64,000 bases of DNA from Pseudomonas parasichuanensis (GTDB taxonomy: Bacteria; Pseudomonadota; Gammaproteobacteria; Pseudomonadales; Pseudomonadaceae). The stretch covers positions 1 through 64,000 of the forward strand of contig NZ_BQHO01000002.1 of NCBI RefSeq assembly GCF_021601385.1, written 5' to 3'. The notes below the pieces were generated by a model. That model was not told the DNA's origin. It saw nothing but the letters and a program-made list of their open reading frames with translations, and searched no databases. The stretch's first letter is position 1, and each line of letters begins with the position of its first letter. The translations under genes and the position numbers were made by a program. This document shows, piece by piece, positions 54,001-58,597 of the stretch.

Positions 54001-54295
54001 TGTTCAAGGTGTTGTTGTTGCCGGCCAGCGACAACGAGGTGCCGCCCACGCCCAGCAGCGTGCCCAGGGTGGCGCCTGGGTTGACGTTGACCGTGAGGCC
54101 GTTGCCGCTGTTGGAATAGCTCGGCGCGAGCGGGTTGGCCGCGCCGTTGCAGGTGACCGTCGCTCCGGCAGTGGTACAGGCGGCCAGCGCCTGCCCCCCT
54201 GGCACGCCGAACGCCATGGCACCGACGGCCAGGCTGACGGCCAGGGAGAGTTGATGGAAACGAGCGGGAAAACGGGCGGCAACACTTCTGTCCAC
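39014..54295 (-). CDS. Giant autotransporter adhesin with beta-strand repeats (5093 residues)
   Basis: One uninterrupted 15.3-kb frame. Order: signal peptide (about 1-39, cleavage near QALA); a parallel beta-helix passenger with about 40 autotransporter-associated (PATR-like) repeats of about 86 residues, each of the form K-N-G-xx-LTLxGxNTYSGGTxLNAGTLxxGxxxALGTGAL, from about 53100 down to 40600; four longer spacer modules bearing FWDG/FWNG and NWT (near 48.1, 44.4, 42.5 and 41.2 kb); a junction with LSGEIHASTASVLIEDSRYIRDAVNDR; and a C-terminal barrel of about 270 residues (from 39.85 kb) ending SFSMGF, with the terminal Phe read by the Bam machinery. It should be a surface or secreted adhesin for aggregation or biofilm. 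GTG start; AAGGAG lies 7 bases upstream. No protease triad or RGD is seen. Confidence 0.93.
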   Translation of the reverse strand: MDRSVAARFPARFHQLSLAVSLAVGAMAFGVPGGQALAACTTAGATVTCNGAANPLAPSYSNSGNGLTVNVNPGATLGTLLGVGGTSLSLAGNNNTLNNNGTIDPTLLGLLSIQSSAVLIGNTGTGSTLTLNNNATGVIKGTGALLGANLLNLTGMALDARNGASGTTTITNAGSIGSSALASLTLVSEDTPVIAVTGGSTVNFTNTGTILGRAAFEASAAGNTFTNAGTLTGSLSMGANSTNRFNAITGSNVGAGLGIGVALLVTSNPNLAFAAAGKIDGGAGGTNTLALQNAIGGGSGTSGSGTINASNYINFSRLIVDSGTWSLIGQVLNGTTQTTLNGGQLNFDNASAFGTGGITVNGGGLAGTVGGLSLSNALTLNAGLNVGGATDMTLNGVIAGVGGLTKTGAGLLTLGGTNTYSGGTTLAAGGLNLTSAAALGSGGLTVNGAGSLQGSVPLVLNNAVALNAALSLPGSNALTLGGVLSGTGSLVKSGSGNLTLNGINTFSGGTTLATGTLTLGNSNALGTGALGLTGNASLDTTAAMTLGNAINLGSSALTLTGNNALTLGGVIGGTGSLVKNGTADLTLNGVNTYSGGTSLAAGTLTVGNSAALGTGALALTGNASLDASSAVSLGNAISLGANTLNLLGTSATTLGGVISGTGAVVKNGAADLALNGNNTFSGGLTLNTGNLTVGHNNALGTGALTLGGNASVDASTAVSLGNAINLGANSLNLLGTSATTLGGVISGTGALVKNGSAGLTLNGANTFSGGTTLNAGVLTVGNNNALGTGALTLGGTASLDAGVTVNLGNAINLGGNTLTLPGSNAATLGGVISGTGALVKNGSSNLTLAGSNTFSGGLTLNAGTLTLASAAALGTGALTVGGASTLANTTAFSLGNAVNLGGNLTLAGANNLVLAGNLSGTGGLTKNGSASLTLSGNNTHSGNTALNAGTLVLGSNTALGSGVLNAVANTTLDTSVAGLNVGNAINLAGNLNLAGSNDLTLSGVIAGAGGLTKAGNTILTLTGANTNSGATFLNAGTLVVGSNTALGTGMLNTAAGTHLDASSPVSLANGVLLAGALTVDGSANLGLSGVLSGTGSLVKNGNASLTLSGNNLYTNGTQLNAGTLITGSDTALGTGALTLGGNANLDATTAVSLANAVNLGANTLNLLGSNATTLGGVISGTGALVKNGSAGLTLNGNNSFSGGTTLNAGVLTVGNNNALGTGALGLGGNASLDAGVAVNLGNAINLGGNTLTLPGTSNATLGGVISGTGALVKNGATNLTLGTANTFSGGLTLNAGTLTLADAAALGTGALTVGGAASLANTGAFTLNNSVNLGASLTLAGANNLTLGGTISGSGGLIKNGAASLTLSGNNTHSGNTALNAGTLVLGSNTALGTGALNAAANTTLDTSVAGLNVGNAINLAGNLNLAGSNDLTLGGVIAGAGGLTKNGASTLTLNGANTNVGNTNLNAGRIVVGSNTALGAGALNAAAGTSLDASTAVTLGNTVNLAGALTLGGSANLGLGGLISGVGSLVKNGSATLTLSGANAYLGGTTLNAGGLVLGNGNALGVGTLTVAGAGSLDTSAALSVGNAITLDADLTLAGSNNLNLNGAIDGTGRLIKNGAATLTLDGLNTYAGGTLLNAGSLVLGNSSALGTGALTVAGVASLDNSNTINLGNAVALNANLTVAGSNDLILGGVVSGAGQLVKNGAATLTLNGINTYSGGTSLNAGGLVVGNSSALGSGTLAVTGAASLDNSAPLALANDVSLGANLTLGGSNDLVLAGVLSGTGGLIKNGLADLTLTGNNTFSGAIDLLAGSLSTLSSTALGNTSGVNVGAGASLNLGANASVGGLTGAGAVNVAGGSNLTVGGNNLNNVFSGVLAGAGGLVKNGTGSLELSGVNVLAGNTTVNAGLLNVTGTLASANVQVNTGASLGGSGSLLGAVDIADGAHLLANSGATLATGALTLHNGSILDFGLGSPSTGGTALVNVNGNLTLDGTLNVTDIGGFGTGIYRLFDYTGALVDNGVLFGSIPGSVLPGDLQVQTSIGSQINLLVGGASGTVQFWDGAQSVPNGVIDGGTGTWNAGNTNWTDINGVLNNTWASDFAVFQGTAGDVTLVGTQSASGLQFVTNGYRLIGAGGLNLVNGSNGAFAVRVDPGATATLNVGLSGSGQLAKMDSGTLVLNGANSYTGGTLLNGGALVVGSNTALGTGAISTAAGTSLDSNTAVTLGNAFALNGALTVAGSADLGLAGIVSGNGSLSKNGGANLTLGGANTYSGGTTLGAGTLTLGNAQALGTGGLTVNGAASLTSTGDFSLANSVALNASLTLPGSSNLTLNGAVSGNGGLIKAGSGVLTLNASNSYQGNTSLNGGTLVVGSNTALGTGALNAAGGTTLSSNADVILANQITLAGNLTLAGAQNLTLGGNITGVGGLTKTGSGTLTLNGTNGNLGNTNLNAGTLVLGSASALGLGQLNAAAGTTLDSNTGLNIGNTVNLGGNLTIAGSNDLGLGGLVTGAGSLTKNGASNLTLSGANTFIGGVTLNGGTLTLGNNQSLGIGNLTVGAAANLATLGPLTLANQLLLNDTLSLTGNNDLALNGVISGTGGLSKAGSGNLTLGAANTYQGTTTLGGGTLTLGNNTALGLGNLSVTGNSTLATTGVLQVANAIGLGTGNTLSITNSQALTLGGVISGAGALGKLGSGQLILNGNNTYSGGTTLQAGSLLLGNAGALGSGALTVNGAAGLDSSLALALANAVNLAGGNLTLGGSQALTLNGVVSGNNALVKNGAASLTLNGNNTYSGGTTLNGGTLVVGSNTALGSGALSTGANTSLDASGAGVTLANAVHLGGALNVPGSADLTLDGVLDGVGGLAKSGAATLTLNGANSYLGGTTLNAGRLVVGNDNALGQGGLTVAGASTLSAGSNATLANNLTLNAGLTVDGSNDLTLNGVINGTAGLSKSGSGNLTLNGNNGYQGGTQLSAGRLTLGSSGALGTGTLAVTADATLANSSPMALGNTIALSNNANLTFDAANALILSGDLSGTGNLIKTGVDDLTLVGVKTFTGDIDIQAGSLTTLGSGVLANVDTLNVGASGQLNLNGNASLGSLTGSGLVDVGIGSVLSLGGNNLSNTFAGGLNGLGGLTKVGTGTLTLTGTSNLADNTQVNAGTLKVDGTLGSNLLTVGNGATLTGGGNVNATVIVSNGGHLAGQSGSTLGLGALVLNSGSVVDAGLGAPSTGSNALFNVGGNLTLDGTLNVSNIGGFGNGVYRIFDYTGALTDNGLDFGSLPLGVGLGDVSLQTALANQVNLLVSAAGLNIQFWDGSQSVPNGTVDGGAGVWNGANTNWTDLNGLTNGTWGSTFAVFQGTAGDVTVDGSQSLTGMQFVSNGYRLLAGTAGALNLVNGSSGDTSVRVDPGVIATLDLGLTGSGKLNKLDSGTLVLNGSNSYSGGTALSGGTLVLGNDSALGSGVLDAASGTTLDTNQSVTLGNAITLAGPLNLSGSNDLALDGDISGSGGLVKAGNARLALAGNNTFAGNTALNGGTLVVGSDSALGSGALNAAAGTRLDSSQAVTLGNNVNLAGAFNVLGSNDLILGGTVAGSGRLLKSGAARFALMGANTYSGGTELQSGTLVVGNNAALGSGGLDVTGNASLDSSSAVTLANPVNVGGVLNVLGSNDLHLAGVLSGAGTLNKSGLADLTLSGNNTFSGILNLLSGSLSTIGTTALGTQSQLNVSSGASLNLDGNTSLGDIGGTGAIQIAAGNSLNVEGGVFDGSISGTGTLNKLGSSLLALNGTNSHSGSTNVQAGGLKVDGSLASSTVNVASGATLSGGGSLGGAVTVASGGSLAAISGATLDAGNLALDNGSSFNAALGAASSSAGALVNVANNLTLGGTLNVTDIGGFGAGVYRLFAYGGNLVNNGMAIGSTPLPPSDLTVQTAVANQVNLVVGGASNVLFWDGSQTVANGLIEGGSGVWDATNTNWTDVNGVLNTPWNDTFAVFQGTAGTVTVNGSHSTTGLQFVTDGYVLNAGSAGELLTASSGTTNLRVDSGVTATLNVALNGTGTVAKYDTGTLVLNAANGYSGGTALNGGTLVVGNDSALGSGSLTAAAGTTLDSNTAVTLANNAVLNGALAIGGSNALALNGVISGSGGLVKNGAGQLTLGGANSYSGGTQINAGSVVGNTSSLQGAILNNAALTFEQNSNGSYTGNLTGSGSLTKNGSGELLLTGVNGLTGATVVNAGSLQVNGRLDSATVQVATGARLGGSGTLSGAVQIANGATLAAGQSSTPLTLGSLGLSSGSALDFSLGAPAASTTVVRVNGNLVLDGTLNITDAGGFGTGVYQLFSYGGTLTDNGLILGAIPGSVALADLSLQSAIANQINLVVQGAGDTLQFWNGGKTNPDGSIGGGSGTWGPGTNWTNAGGTSGDNWGNQFAVFGGAPGTVTVVGNQSFTGMQFLSDGYQVVAGTGGSLTPVNGAGGSLAPVRVNAGATTVVSAPLVGSGGIEKLDAGTLVLSGANTYSGGTTVSGGTLVGNTTSLQGNILNNASLVFAQGSNGTFNGTLSGTGTTTKQGAGSLLLTGNQPFSGAFNVNQGVLQVGDAAHPGTNLAAQVTVANGAALTGNGTVASLSNSGTVLPGPGGNLNVTGNFTNTPSGTLVIDLGTAPVNYLNVGGTANLGGSLQVLNLDGDNGQYTVVNAAGGVNGTFASTNLSNSAFLNSSLDYGANQVTLSVSRNATGFTDVAATSNQRGVAAALSSAGAPAALSNNVLAMNQQQAREAFDSLSGEIHASTASVLIEDSRYIRDAVNDRLRQADCSRQDDPRRTLAPTANQQLTSEGCQGQAVGWIRAIGGWGDYDGSSGHASVDRDLSGFMLGVDRALDDEWKVGIAAGYTRDSIDAHRRRSDATVDSYHLTTYLGYQLDAFAARMGVAYSWHDIDTKRDVSVGSYDDRLKAKYKARSAQVFGEVGYAIDAGGIALEPFAGLAYVNYDSDTAHEKGGAGRLEGKVDQDVTYSTLGVRAGKRIVLDNGSAITPRLSVGWRHAFGDDKPDADLRFVGGGAGFSTEGVPIAKDAAVVEAGLDLAVGESGKLGVGYSGQLSNEARDHGVTLSFSMGF
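40842..41660 (-). repeat. Autotransporter spacer module 4
   Basis: A non-repeat segment of the passenger between repeat blocks four and five. Contains FWNGGKT, GTWGPGTNWT, FAVFGG and NQSFTGMQFLSDGY, homologous to the other three modules. This copy is the most diverged (FWNG in place of FWDG). Confidence 0.75.
42152..42957 (-). repeat. Autotransporter spacer module 3
   Basis: Segment between repeat blocks three and four, with NVTDIGGFGAGVYRLF, FWDGSQTVANG, NTNWTDVNG, FAVFQGTAG and TGLQFVTDGY. Homologous to modules 1, 2 and 4. Confidence 0.75.
44045..44870 (-). repeat. Autotransporter spacer module 2
   Basis: Segment between repeat blocks two and three, with NVSNIGGFGNGVYRIFDY, FWDGSQSVPNG, NTNWTDLNG, FAVFQGTAGDV and TGMQFVSNGY. 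Near-identical in layout to module 1. Confidence 0.75.
47790..48585 (-). repeat. Autotransporter spacer module 1
   Basis: Segment between repeat blocks one and two, with NVTDIGGFGTGIYRLFDY, FWDGAQSVPNG, NTNWTDING, FAVFQGTAGDV and SGLQFVTNGY. The Trp residues of the passenger are almost confined to these modules. Confidence 0.75.
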
Positions 54296-54313
54296 GGAGA
54301 GCTCCTTCGTGGA
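54291..54313 (-). promoter_or_regulatory. Hairpin enclosing the ribosome-binding site and GTG start of the autotransporter
   Basis: On the minus strand TCCACG (54308-54313) and CGTGGA (54291-54296) enclose AAGGAG and the GTG start (54293-54295). If it folds, the start codon would be partly paired and the Shine-Dalgarno in the loop. The stem is only 6 bp, plus a few inner pairs, so it would be weak. Confidence 0.5.
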
Positions 54314-54588
54314 TCAGGTCACTCAGTCCCTGAATGCGTGTGCAGCGGCGTTGCTAGGATGAAAACACGCGACGACCGAACGGCCTGACCCTGGCTACAA
54401 GTTCCTTTGAGGGAATGTGTAGCCGCTCAGGGCCAGGCAGCGCGCCGTGTGGGGCGGTCAAATGGTGTTAATACTTTTTCAAAGCGCCACGTGATTCGCG
54501 GGTTACAGGCCTCACGGAATTGGATCCAGCCGACAGACGGTCATGGCCTATCGCCAGAATGTGACGGCCTTACCGTTGCGCTTGCGCC
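54296..54588. other. Upstream region of the autotransporter gene
   Basis: About 290 bases between ykgJ-like and autotransporter genes, both on the minus strand. It contains the inverted repeat GGCTACA (54393-54399) / TGTAGCC (54418-54424) and an AT-rich patch at about 54460-54485. I see no promoter with both boxes and no T-tailed terminator. Confidence 0.55.
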
Positions 54589-54972
54589 TCAGGCAACCTC
54601 GGCGCCTTCCTCCGGCCAGTGGGGTTCGTTCGCGCCGGGCGGGGTGAGTGGTGGCAGGCCATAGGCCGCACGGGCATCGTCGCAACTGGGGTTGTGCACA
54701 CCGTTCTCCCACGAGGCGTCGAACTCGCGGCAGGGGCTGGAGCGGTTCTCGTAGATGCCGCAGGCGACCTGCTTGCCGATCTCGCCACCCAGGCTGGTAC
54801 AGCGGCAAGGCTTGGCGTCGGTGCCGATCATGGCGACGCGGGTCGGGTTGATCTGCACCACCAGGTCGTCAGGCACCAGGCCGCCGGCCGATTGGCATTC
54901 ACCCCAGAAGAAAGACACACGAAAGTAGCCGCAGCAGGCGCCGCAGGTCAGGCAAGGGTTCTGTTCGGACAT
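54589..54972 (-). CDS. YkgJ family cysteine-cluster protein
   Basis: A 127-residue protein of the YkgJ (CxxCxxCC) family: [19 protein letters not shown] at the N-terminus, [30 protein letters not shown] in the middle, and a late Cys in [14 protein letters not shown]. The Cys set probably binds zinc or an iron-sulfur cluster; the exact job is unknown. It stands alone between the giant autotransporter and alaC genes, all on the minus strand. Length is normal for the short form. Confidence 0.87.
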   Translation of the reverse strand: MSEQNPCLTCGACCGYFRVSFFWGECQSAGGLVPDDLVVQINPTRVAMIGTDAKPCRCTSLGGEIGKQVACGIYENRSSPCREFDASWENGVHNPSCDDARAAYGLPPLTPPGANEPHWPEEGAEVA

Positions 54973-55119
54973 GATGACCAGGGAGGGAGGTTGTTGTTAT
55001 CGGGGCGAGCGCCCGCGGCGCTATTTGTAATCCAGGCGCGACTGGCTGAGAAGGGGGGGAATGAAAAAAAGATCGCCGCTGATCGGCGTCTGAAGAAGGT
55101 GATCGGTGTTGCCTGTACT

Positions 55120-55196
55120 GGCCTCATCGCCGGCAAGCCGGCTCCCACAAGGTACAGAGCAATCCCTGTGGGAGCCGGCTTGCCGGCGATAGGGCC
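55120..55196. repeat. REP element pair (GCCGGCAAGCCGGCTCCCAC type)
   Basis: GCCTCATCGCCGGCAAGCCG on the left and its inverse (GGAGCCGGCTTGCCGGCGAT) on the right, with a 20-base loop. It lies between the ykgJ-like and aminotransferase genes. Confidence 0.95.
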
Positions 55197-55204
55197 CGGC
55201 CAGC

Positions 55205-56413
55205 TTACTTGTTGGTCAAACCATCGGCGCGGAACATCTGGCGGATGCCGCGAATGGCCTGGCGAATACGGTCCTGGTTCTCGATCAGGGCGAAGCGCAC
55301 GTGGTCATCGCCGTAATCACCGAAACCAACGCCCGGCGATACGCAGACCTTGGCCTCGGCCAGCAGCTTCTTGGCAAACTCCAGTGACCCCAGGTGTGCG
55401 TATTGCTCGGGGATCTTGGCCCAGACGTACATCGACGCCTTGGGGTTCTCGACCATCCAGCCCATCTCGTGCAGGCCCTTGACCAGCAGGTTGCGGCGCT
55501 GGCGGTATTGCTCGGCGATGTCGCGCACGCACTGCTGGTCACCTTCCAGGGCGGCGATGGCCGCCACCTGCAAGGGGGTGAAGGTGCCGTAGTCGTGGTA
55601 GCTCTTGATGCGGGCCAGGGCACTGACCAGCTCCGGGTTGCCGACCATGAAGCCGATCCGCCAGCCGGCCATGTTGTAGCTCTTGGACAGGGTGAAGAAC
55701 TCCACCGCGATGTCCTTGGCCCCCGGTACCTGCATGATCGACGGCGCCTTCCAGCCGTCATAGACGATATCGGCGTAGGCCAGGTCGTGCACCACCAGCA
55801 CGTCGTACTGCTTGGCCAGCGCTACCACGCGCTCGAAGAAGTCCAGCTCGACGCACTGGGCCGTGGGGTTGGACGGAAAGCCAAGGATCATCATCTTCGG
55901 CTTTGGGATCGACTCGCGGATCGCCCGCTCCAGCTCGTTGAAGAAGTCCACGCCCGGCACCAGCGGCACCGAACGCACCTGGGCGCCGGCGATCACCGCG
56001 CCGTAGATGTGGATCGGGTAGCTGGGGTTGGGCACCAGCACGGTGTCGCCCTGGTCGAGGGTGGCGAGCATCAGGTGCGCCAGGCCCTCTTTCGAGCCGA
56101 TGGTGACGATGGCTTCGCTTTCCGGGTCGATCTCGACCTCGTAGCGGTCCTTGTACCAGTTGGAGATGGCCCGGCGCAGGCGCGGGATGCCGCGCGAGGT
56201 GGAATAGCCATGAGTGTCTTCACGCTGGGCGACCTGCACCAGCTTCTCGACGATGTGCGGCGGGGTGGCGCCATCGGGGTTGCCCATGCTCAGGTCGATG
56301 ATGTCCTCGCCACGGCGGCGGGCGGCCATCTTGAGTTCGGCGGTGATGTTGAAGACGTAAGGGGGCAGACGATCGATGCGCGCGAAACGGCGCGGCGAAC
56401 CTGGATTGGCCAT
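55205..56413 (-). CDS. alaC: AlaC-type PLP aminotransferase
   Basis: A 402-residue fold-type I aminotransferase, AlaC/YfdZ branch, making alanine from pyruvate with glutamate (family knowledge). Landmarks: NITAELKMAARRRGEDIIDLSMGNPDG, HGYSTSRGIPRLRRAIS, PNPSYPIHIYGAV, VHDLAYADIVYDGW, and the PLP lysine in FFTLSKSYNMAGWRIGF. It is a single gene bracketed by REP elements. The AT-rich stretch at about 56480-56575 should contain its promoter. Confidence 0.93.
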   Translation of the reverse strand: MANPGSPRRFARIDRLPPYVFNITAELKMAARRRGEDIIDLSMGNPDGATPPHIVEKLVQVAQREDTHGYSTSRGIPRLRRAISNWYKDRYEVEIDPESEAIVTIGSKEGLAHLMLATLDQGDTVLVPNPSYPIHIYGAVIAGAQVRSVPLVPGVDFFNELERAIRESIPKPKMMILGFPSNPTAQCVELDFFERVVALAKQYDVLVVHDLAYADIVYDGWKAPSIMQVPGAKDIAVEFFTLSKSYNMAGWRIGFMVGNPELVSALARIKSYHDYGTFTPLQVAAIAALEGDQQCVRDIAEQYRQRRNLLVKGLHEMGWMVENPKASMYVWAKIPEQYAHLGSLEFAKKLLAEAKVCVSPGVGFGDYGDDHVRFALIENQDRIRQAIRGIRQMFRADGLTNK

Positions 56414-56585
56414 GGTTTCCTCTGGAGACGTAAGCGCCCGGAACCGTCCGAGCGACGCTGGCCGCTTAGGCGGCCGAAACAGAAGATAGTGCCGAAATAT
56501 GTATTTTGTAAAGGATAAAATCCTGTTTAGTTAGATCATTTCAGATCGTTCACTCGAAAATTCTAGATTTATATTTTCAGGCCCT

Positions 56586-56677
56586 GCCCTATCGCCGGCA
56601 AGCCGGCTCCCACAGGTATCGCGCAAGTCCCCAAGAGTGCGCAGTAACTGTGGGAGCCGGCTTGCCGGCGATAGGGC
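56586..56677. repeat. REP element pair (GCCGGCAAGCCGGCTCCCAC type)
   Basis: CCCTATCGCCGGCAAGCCGG and its inverse ending CCGGCGATAGGGC, with a 40-base middle. Positioned between alaC and the cyoE terminator. Confidence 0.95.
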
Positions 56678-56687
56678 CATTACAGGC

Positions 56688-56715
56688 ATAAAAAAACCCC
56701 GGCACTTGGCCGGGG
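56688..56715 (-). terminator. Terminator of the cyoABCDE operon
   Basis: On the minus strand CCCCGGC (56709-56715), loop of 5, GCCGGGG (56697-56703), followed by seven T (56690-56696). It lies 25 bases after the cyoE stop. Confidence 0.93.
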
Positions 56716-56739
56716 TTCCTGGTGTAACAGCCCGCTGTA

Positions 56740-57627
56740 TCAGCGTGCGTAGGTCATCAGCACATCGGCCGCGGTCTGGCTGTCCACACCCATCATCACG
56801 CTCAGGGCAGTGACGGTGAGGATGGAGAAGCCGAACACCTTGCGCGCCCACTTGCTGTCGTCCTCGGCCTTGTAGCCGCCCCAGGCCATGTACAACCAGT
56901 ACAGGCCCATGGCCGCTGCCACGGCAAGGTAGCCCAGGCCGGCGTAGCCGCCCAGGGTCAGCATCAGGGTGGCGAGCACGAAGGCCAGCACGTACAGCAC
57001 GATCTGCTTCTTGGCTGCGAGGATACCGCGTGCCACCGGCAGGACCGGGATGTTGGCGGCGCTGTAGTCCTTGAAGCGGAAGATGGCGATGGCGAAGCTG
57101 TGCGGCATCTGCCACAGGCTGAACATCACCAGCAGGGTCACTGCAGCCAGGTCGAAGCTGTTGCTCACGGCGCAGTAGCCGATCACCGGAGGCATGGCAC
57201 CGGACAGGCTGCCGACCAGGGTGCCGTGCACCGATTTGCGCTTCAGCCAGAGGCTGTAGAAACCGACGTAGACCACGAAGCCAACCAGGGCGCAGAACGC
57301 CGACAGCGGGTTGGCCTGCACATACAACAGGCTGAAACCGGCCACCCCGAGCAGGGTGGCGTAGATCAGCGCGAGGGGCAGCGACATGCCGCCCTGCACC
57401 ATGACGCGGTTCTTGGTGCGCTCCATCTTGTGGTCGATGTCACGGTCGATGCAGTTGTTGAACACGCATCCGGACGCGACCACCAGCGAGGTACCGATCA
57501 CCACTGCCAGGAACAGGGCGAAGTCCACTTGGCCCTTCGCGGCAAGGAAGAACCCGCCTGCCACGGAAAGCACGTTACCGAAAATGATCCCCGGTTTGGT
57601 GATTTGGATAAAGTGCTTCACGGACAT
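56740..57627 (-). CDS. cyoE: Protoheme IX farnesyltransferase (haem O synthase)
   Basis: A 295-residue UbiA-family membrane enzyme that adds farnesyl to haem B, giving haem O for the cytochrome bo3 oxidase. The two Asp-rich motifs are [18 protein letters not shown] (about 58-75) and the second in [16 protein letters not shown]. About nine hydrophobic segments. Last gene of the cyo operon, 11 bases after cyoD, before the terminator. Confidence 0.97.
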   Translation of the reverse strand: MSVKHFIQITKPGIIFGNVLSVAGGFFLAAKGQVDFALFLAVVIGTSLVVASGCVFNNCIDRDIDHKMERTKNRVMVQGGMSLPLALIYATLLGVAGFSLLYVQANPLSAFCALVGFVVYVGFYSLWLKRKSVHGTLVGSLSGAMPPVIGYCAVSNSFDLAAVTLLVMFSLWQMPHSFAIAIFRFKDYSAANIPVLPVARGILAAKKQIVLYVLAFVLATLMLTLGGYAGLGYLAVAAAMGLYWLYMAWGGYKAEDDSKWARKVFGFSILTVTALSVMMGVDSQTAADVLMTYAR

Positions 57628-57638
57628 GCAGTCTTACC

Positions 57639-57971
57639 TCACTTGGCCATCATTTCGAAGTGGATGCTGAACATGATCCACAGCGACAGGCCGACCAGCA
57701 GTGCAATTACCAGTACGGTGAACAGGAACGTCGACACGTTGGAACGCTGCTCTTTCGAGCGGTCCATGTGCAGGAAGTACACGAGGTGCACTACCACCTG
57801 GATGACGGCCATGGCCACCACGATCAGGACGGTCAGGTTCTTCGGCAGGCTCGGGTACATCACCAGGCCGAACGGGATCGCGGTCAGGATGATCGACAGT
57901 ACGAAGCCGATCATGTAGGACTTCACGCTGCCGTGATTACCTTCGTGATGAGTGTCGTGTGCGTTAGCCAT
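57639..57971 (-). CDS. cyoD: Cytochrome bo3 oxidase subunit IV
   Basis: A 110-residue protein with three transmembrane segments and a His-rich N-terminus (ANAHDTHHEGNHG). Conserved parts: KSYMIGFVLSIILTAIPFGLVM and HLVYFLHMDRSKEQR. It is the small assembly subunit of the quinol oxidase. Its start overlaps the cyoC stop by one base. Confidence 0.96.
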   Translation of the reverse strand: MANAHDTHHEGNHGSVKSYMIGFVLSIILTAIPFGLVMYPSLPKNLTVLIVVAMAVIQVVVHLVYFLHMDRSKEQRSNVSTFLFTVLVIALLVGLSLWIMFSIHFEMMAK

Positions 57972-58594
57972 TACAGAACCCCCAGCAGGTAGACGACGGT
58001 GAATACGCAGATCCAGACCACGTCGAGGAAGTGCCAGAACAGGCTCAGGCAGCTCATGCGGGTCTTGGCGGTCGGCGTGATGCCGTGCTTGTTGATCTGG
58101 TACATCATGATCGCCATCCAGATCAGACCGGCGGTCACGTGCAGACCGTGGGTACCGACCAGCGCGAAGAACGCCGACAGGAAGCCGCTGCGCTGCGGGC
58201 CGTAGCCCTCAGCGATCAGGTGATGGAACTCGTAGATTTCCATCGCGATGAAGCCAGCACCGAACAGGAAGGTCACGGCCAACCAGCCCAGTACACCTGC
58301 TTTCTTGCCGTCGAACATCTTCAGCATGGCGAAGCCGAAGGTGATCGAGGACAGCAGCAGGAACGCGGTTTCAACCAGCACGAAGTCGAGCTGGAAGATG
58401 TCGTGACCCGACGGGCCGCCGGCGAAACCGCCGGACAGCACCGCATAGGTGGCGAAGAGCGACGCAAACAGGATGCAGTCGGTCATCAGGTACAGCCAGA
58501 AACCGAGTACGGTCATCTGGCCCGAGTCGTGGTGGTGCTCGTCGTGCCCATGGTCGTGACCATGAGCAGCACCGTGGATTACTTGACTGGACAT
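57971..58594 (-). CDS. cyoC: Cytochrome bo3 oxidase subunit III
   Basis: A 207-residue subunit with five transmembrane segments. Starts with a His/Gly-rich tail ([18 protein letters not shown]), then [21 protein letters not shown] and the conserved [13 protein letters not shown]. It stabilises the core of the enzyme. It lies 3 bases after cyoB. Confidence 0.96.
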   Translation of the reverse strand: MSSQVIHGAAHGHDHGHDEHHHDSGQMTVLGFWLYLMTDCILFASLFATYAVLSGGFAGGPSGHDIFQLDFVLVETAFLLLSSITFGFAMLKMFDGKKAGVLGWLAVTFLFGAGFIAMEIYEFHHLIAEGYGPQRSGFLSAFFALVGTHGLHVTAGLIWMAIMMYQINKHGITPTAKTRMSCLSLFWHFLDVVWICVFTVVYLLGVL

Positions 58595-58597
58595 TGA

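Noticed and set aside
39014-54295. Tandem DNA repeat or assembly artefact instead of a gene
   Set aside because: The frame is unbroken for 15.3 kb, repeats differ in sequence, and signal peptide, spacer modules and barrel are all present in order. A collapse in repeat number cannot be excluded.
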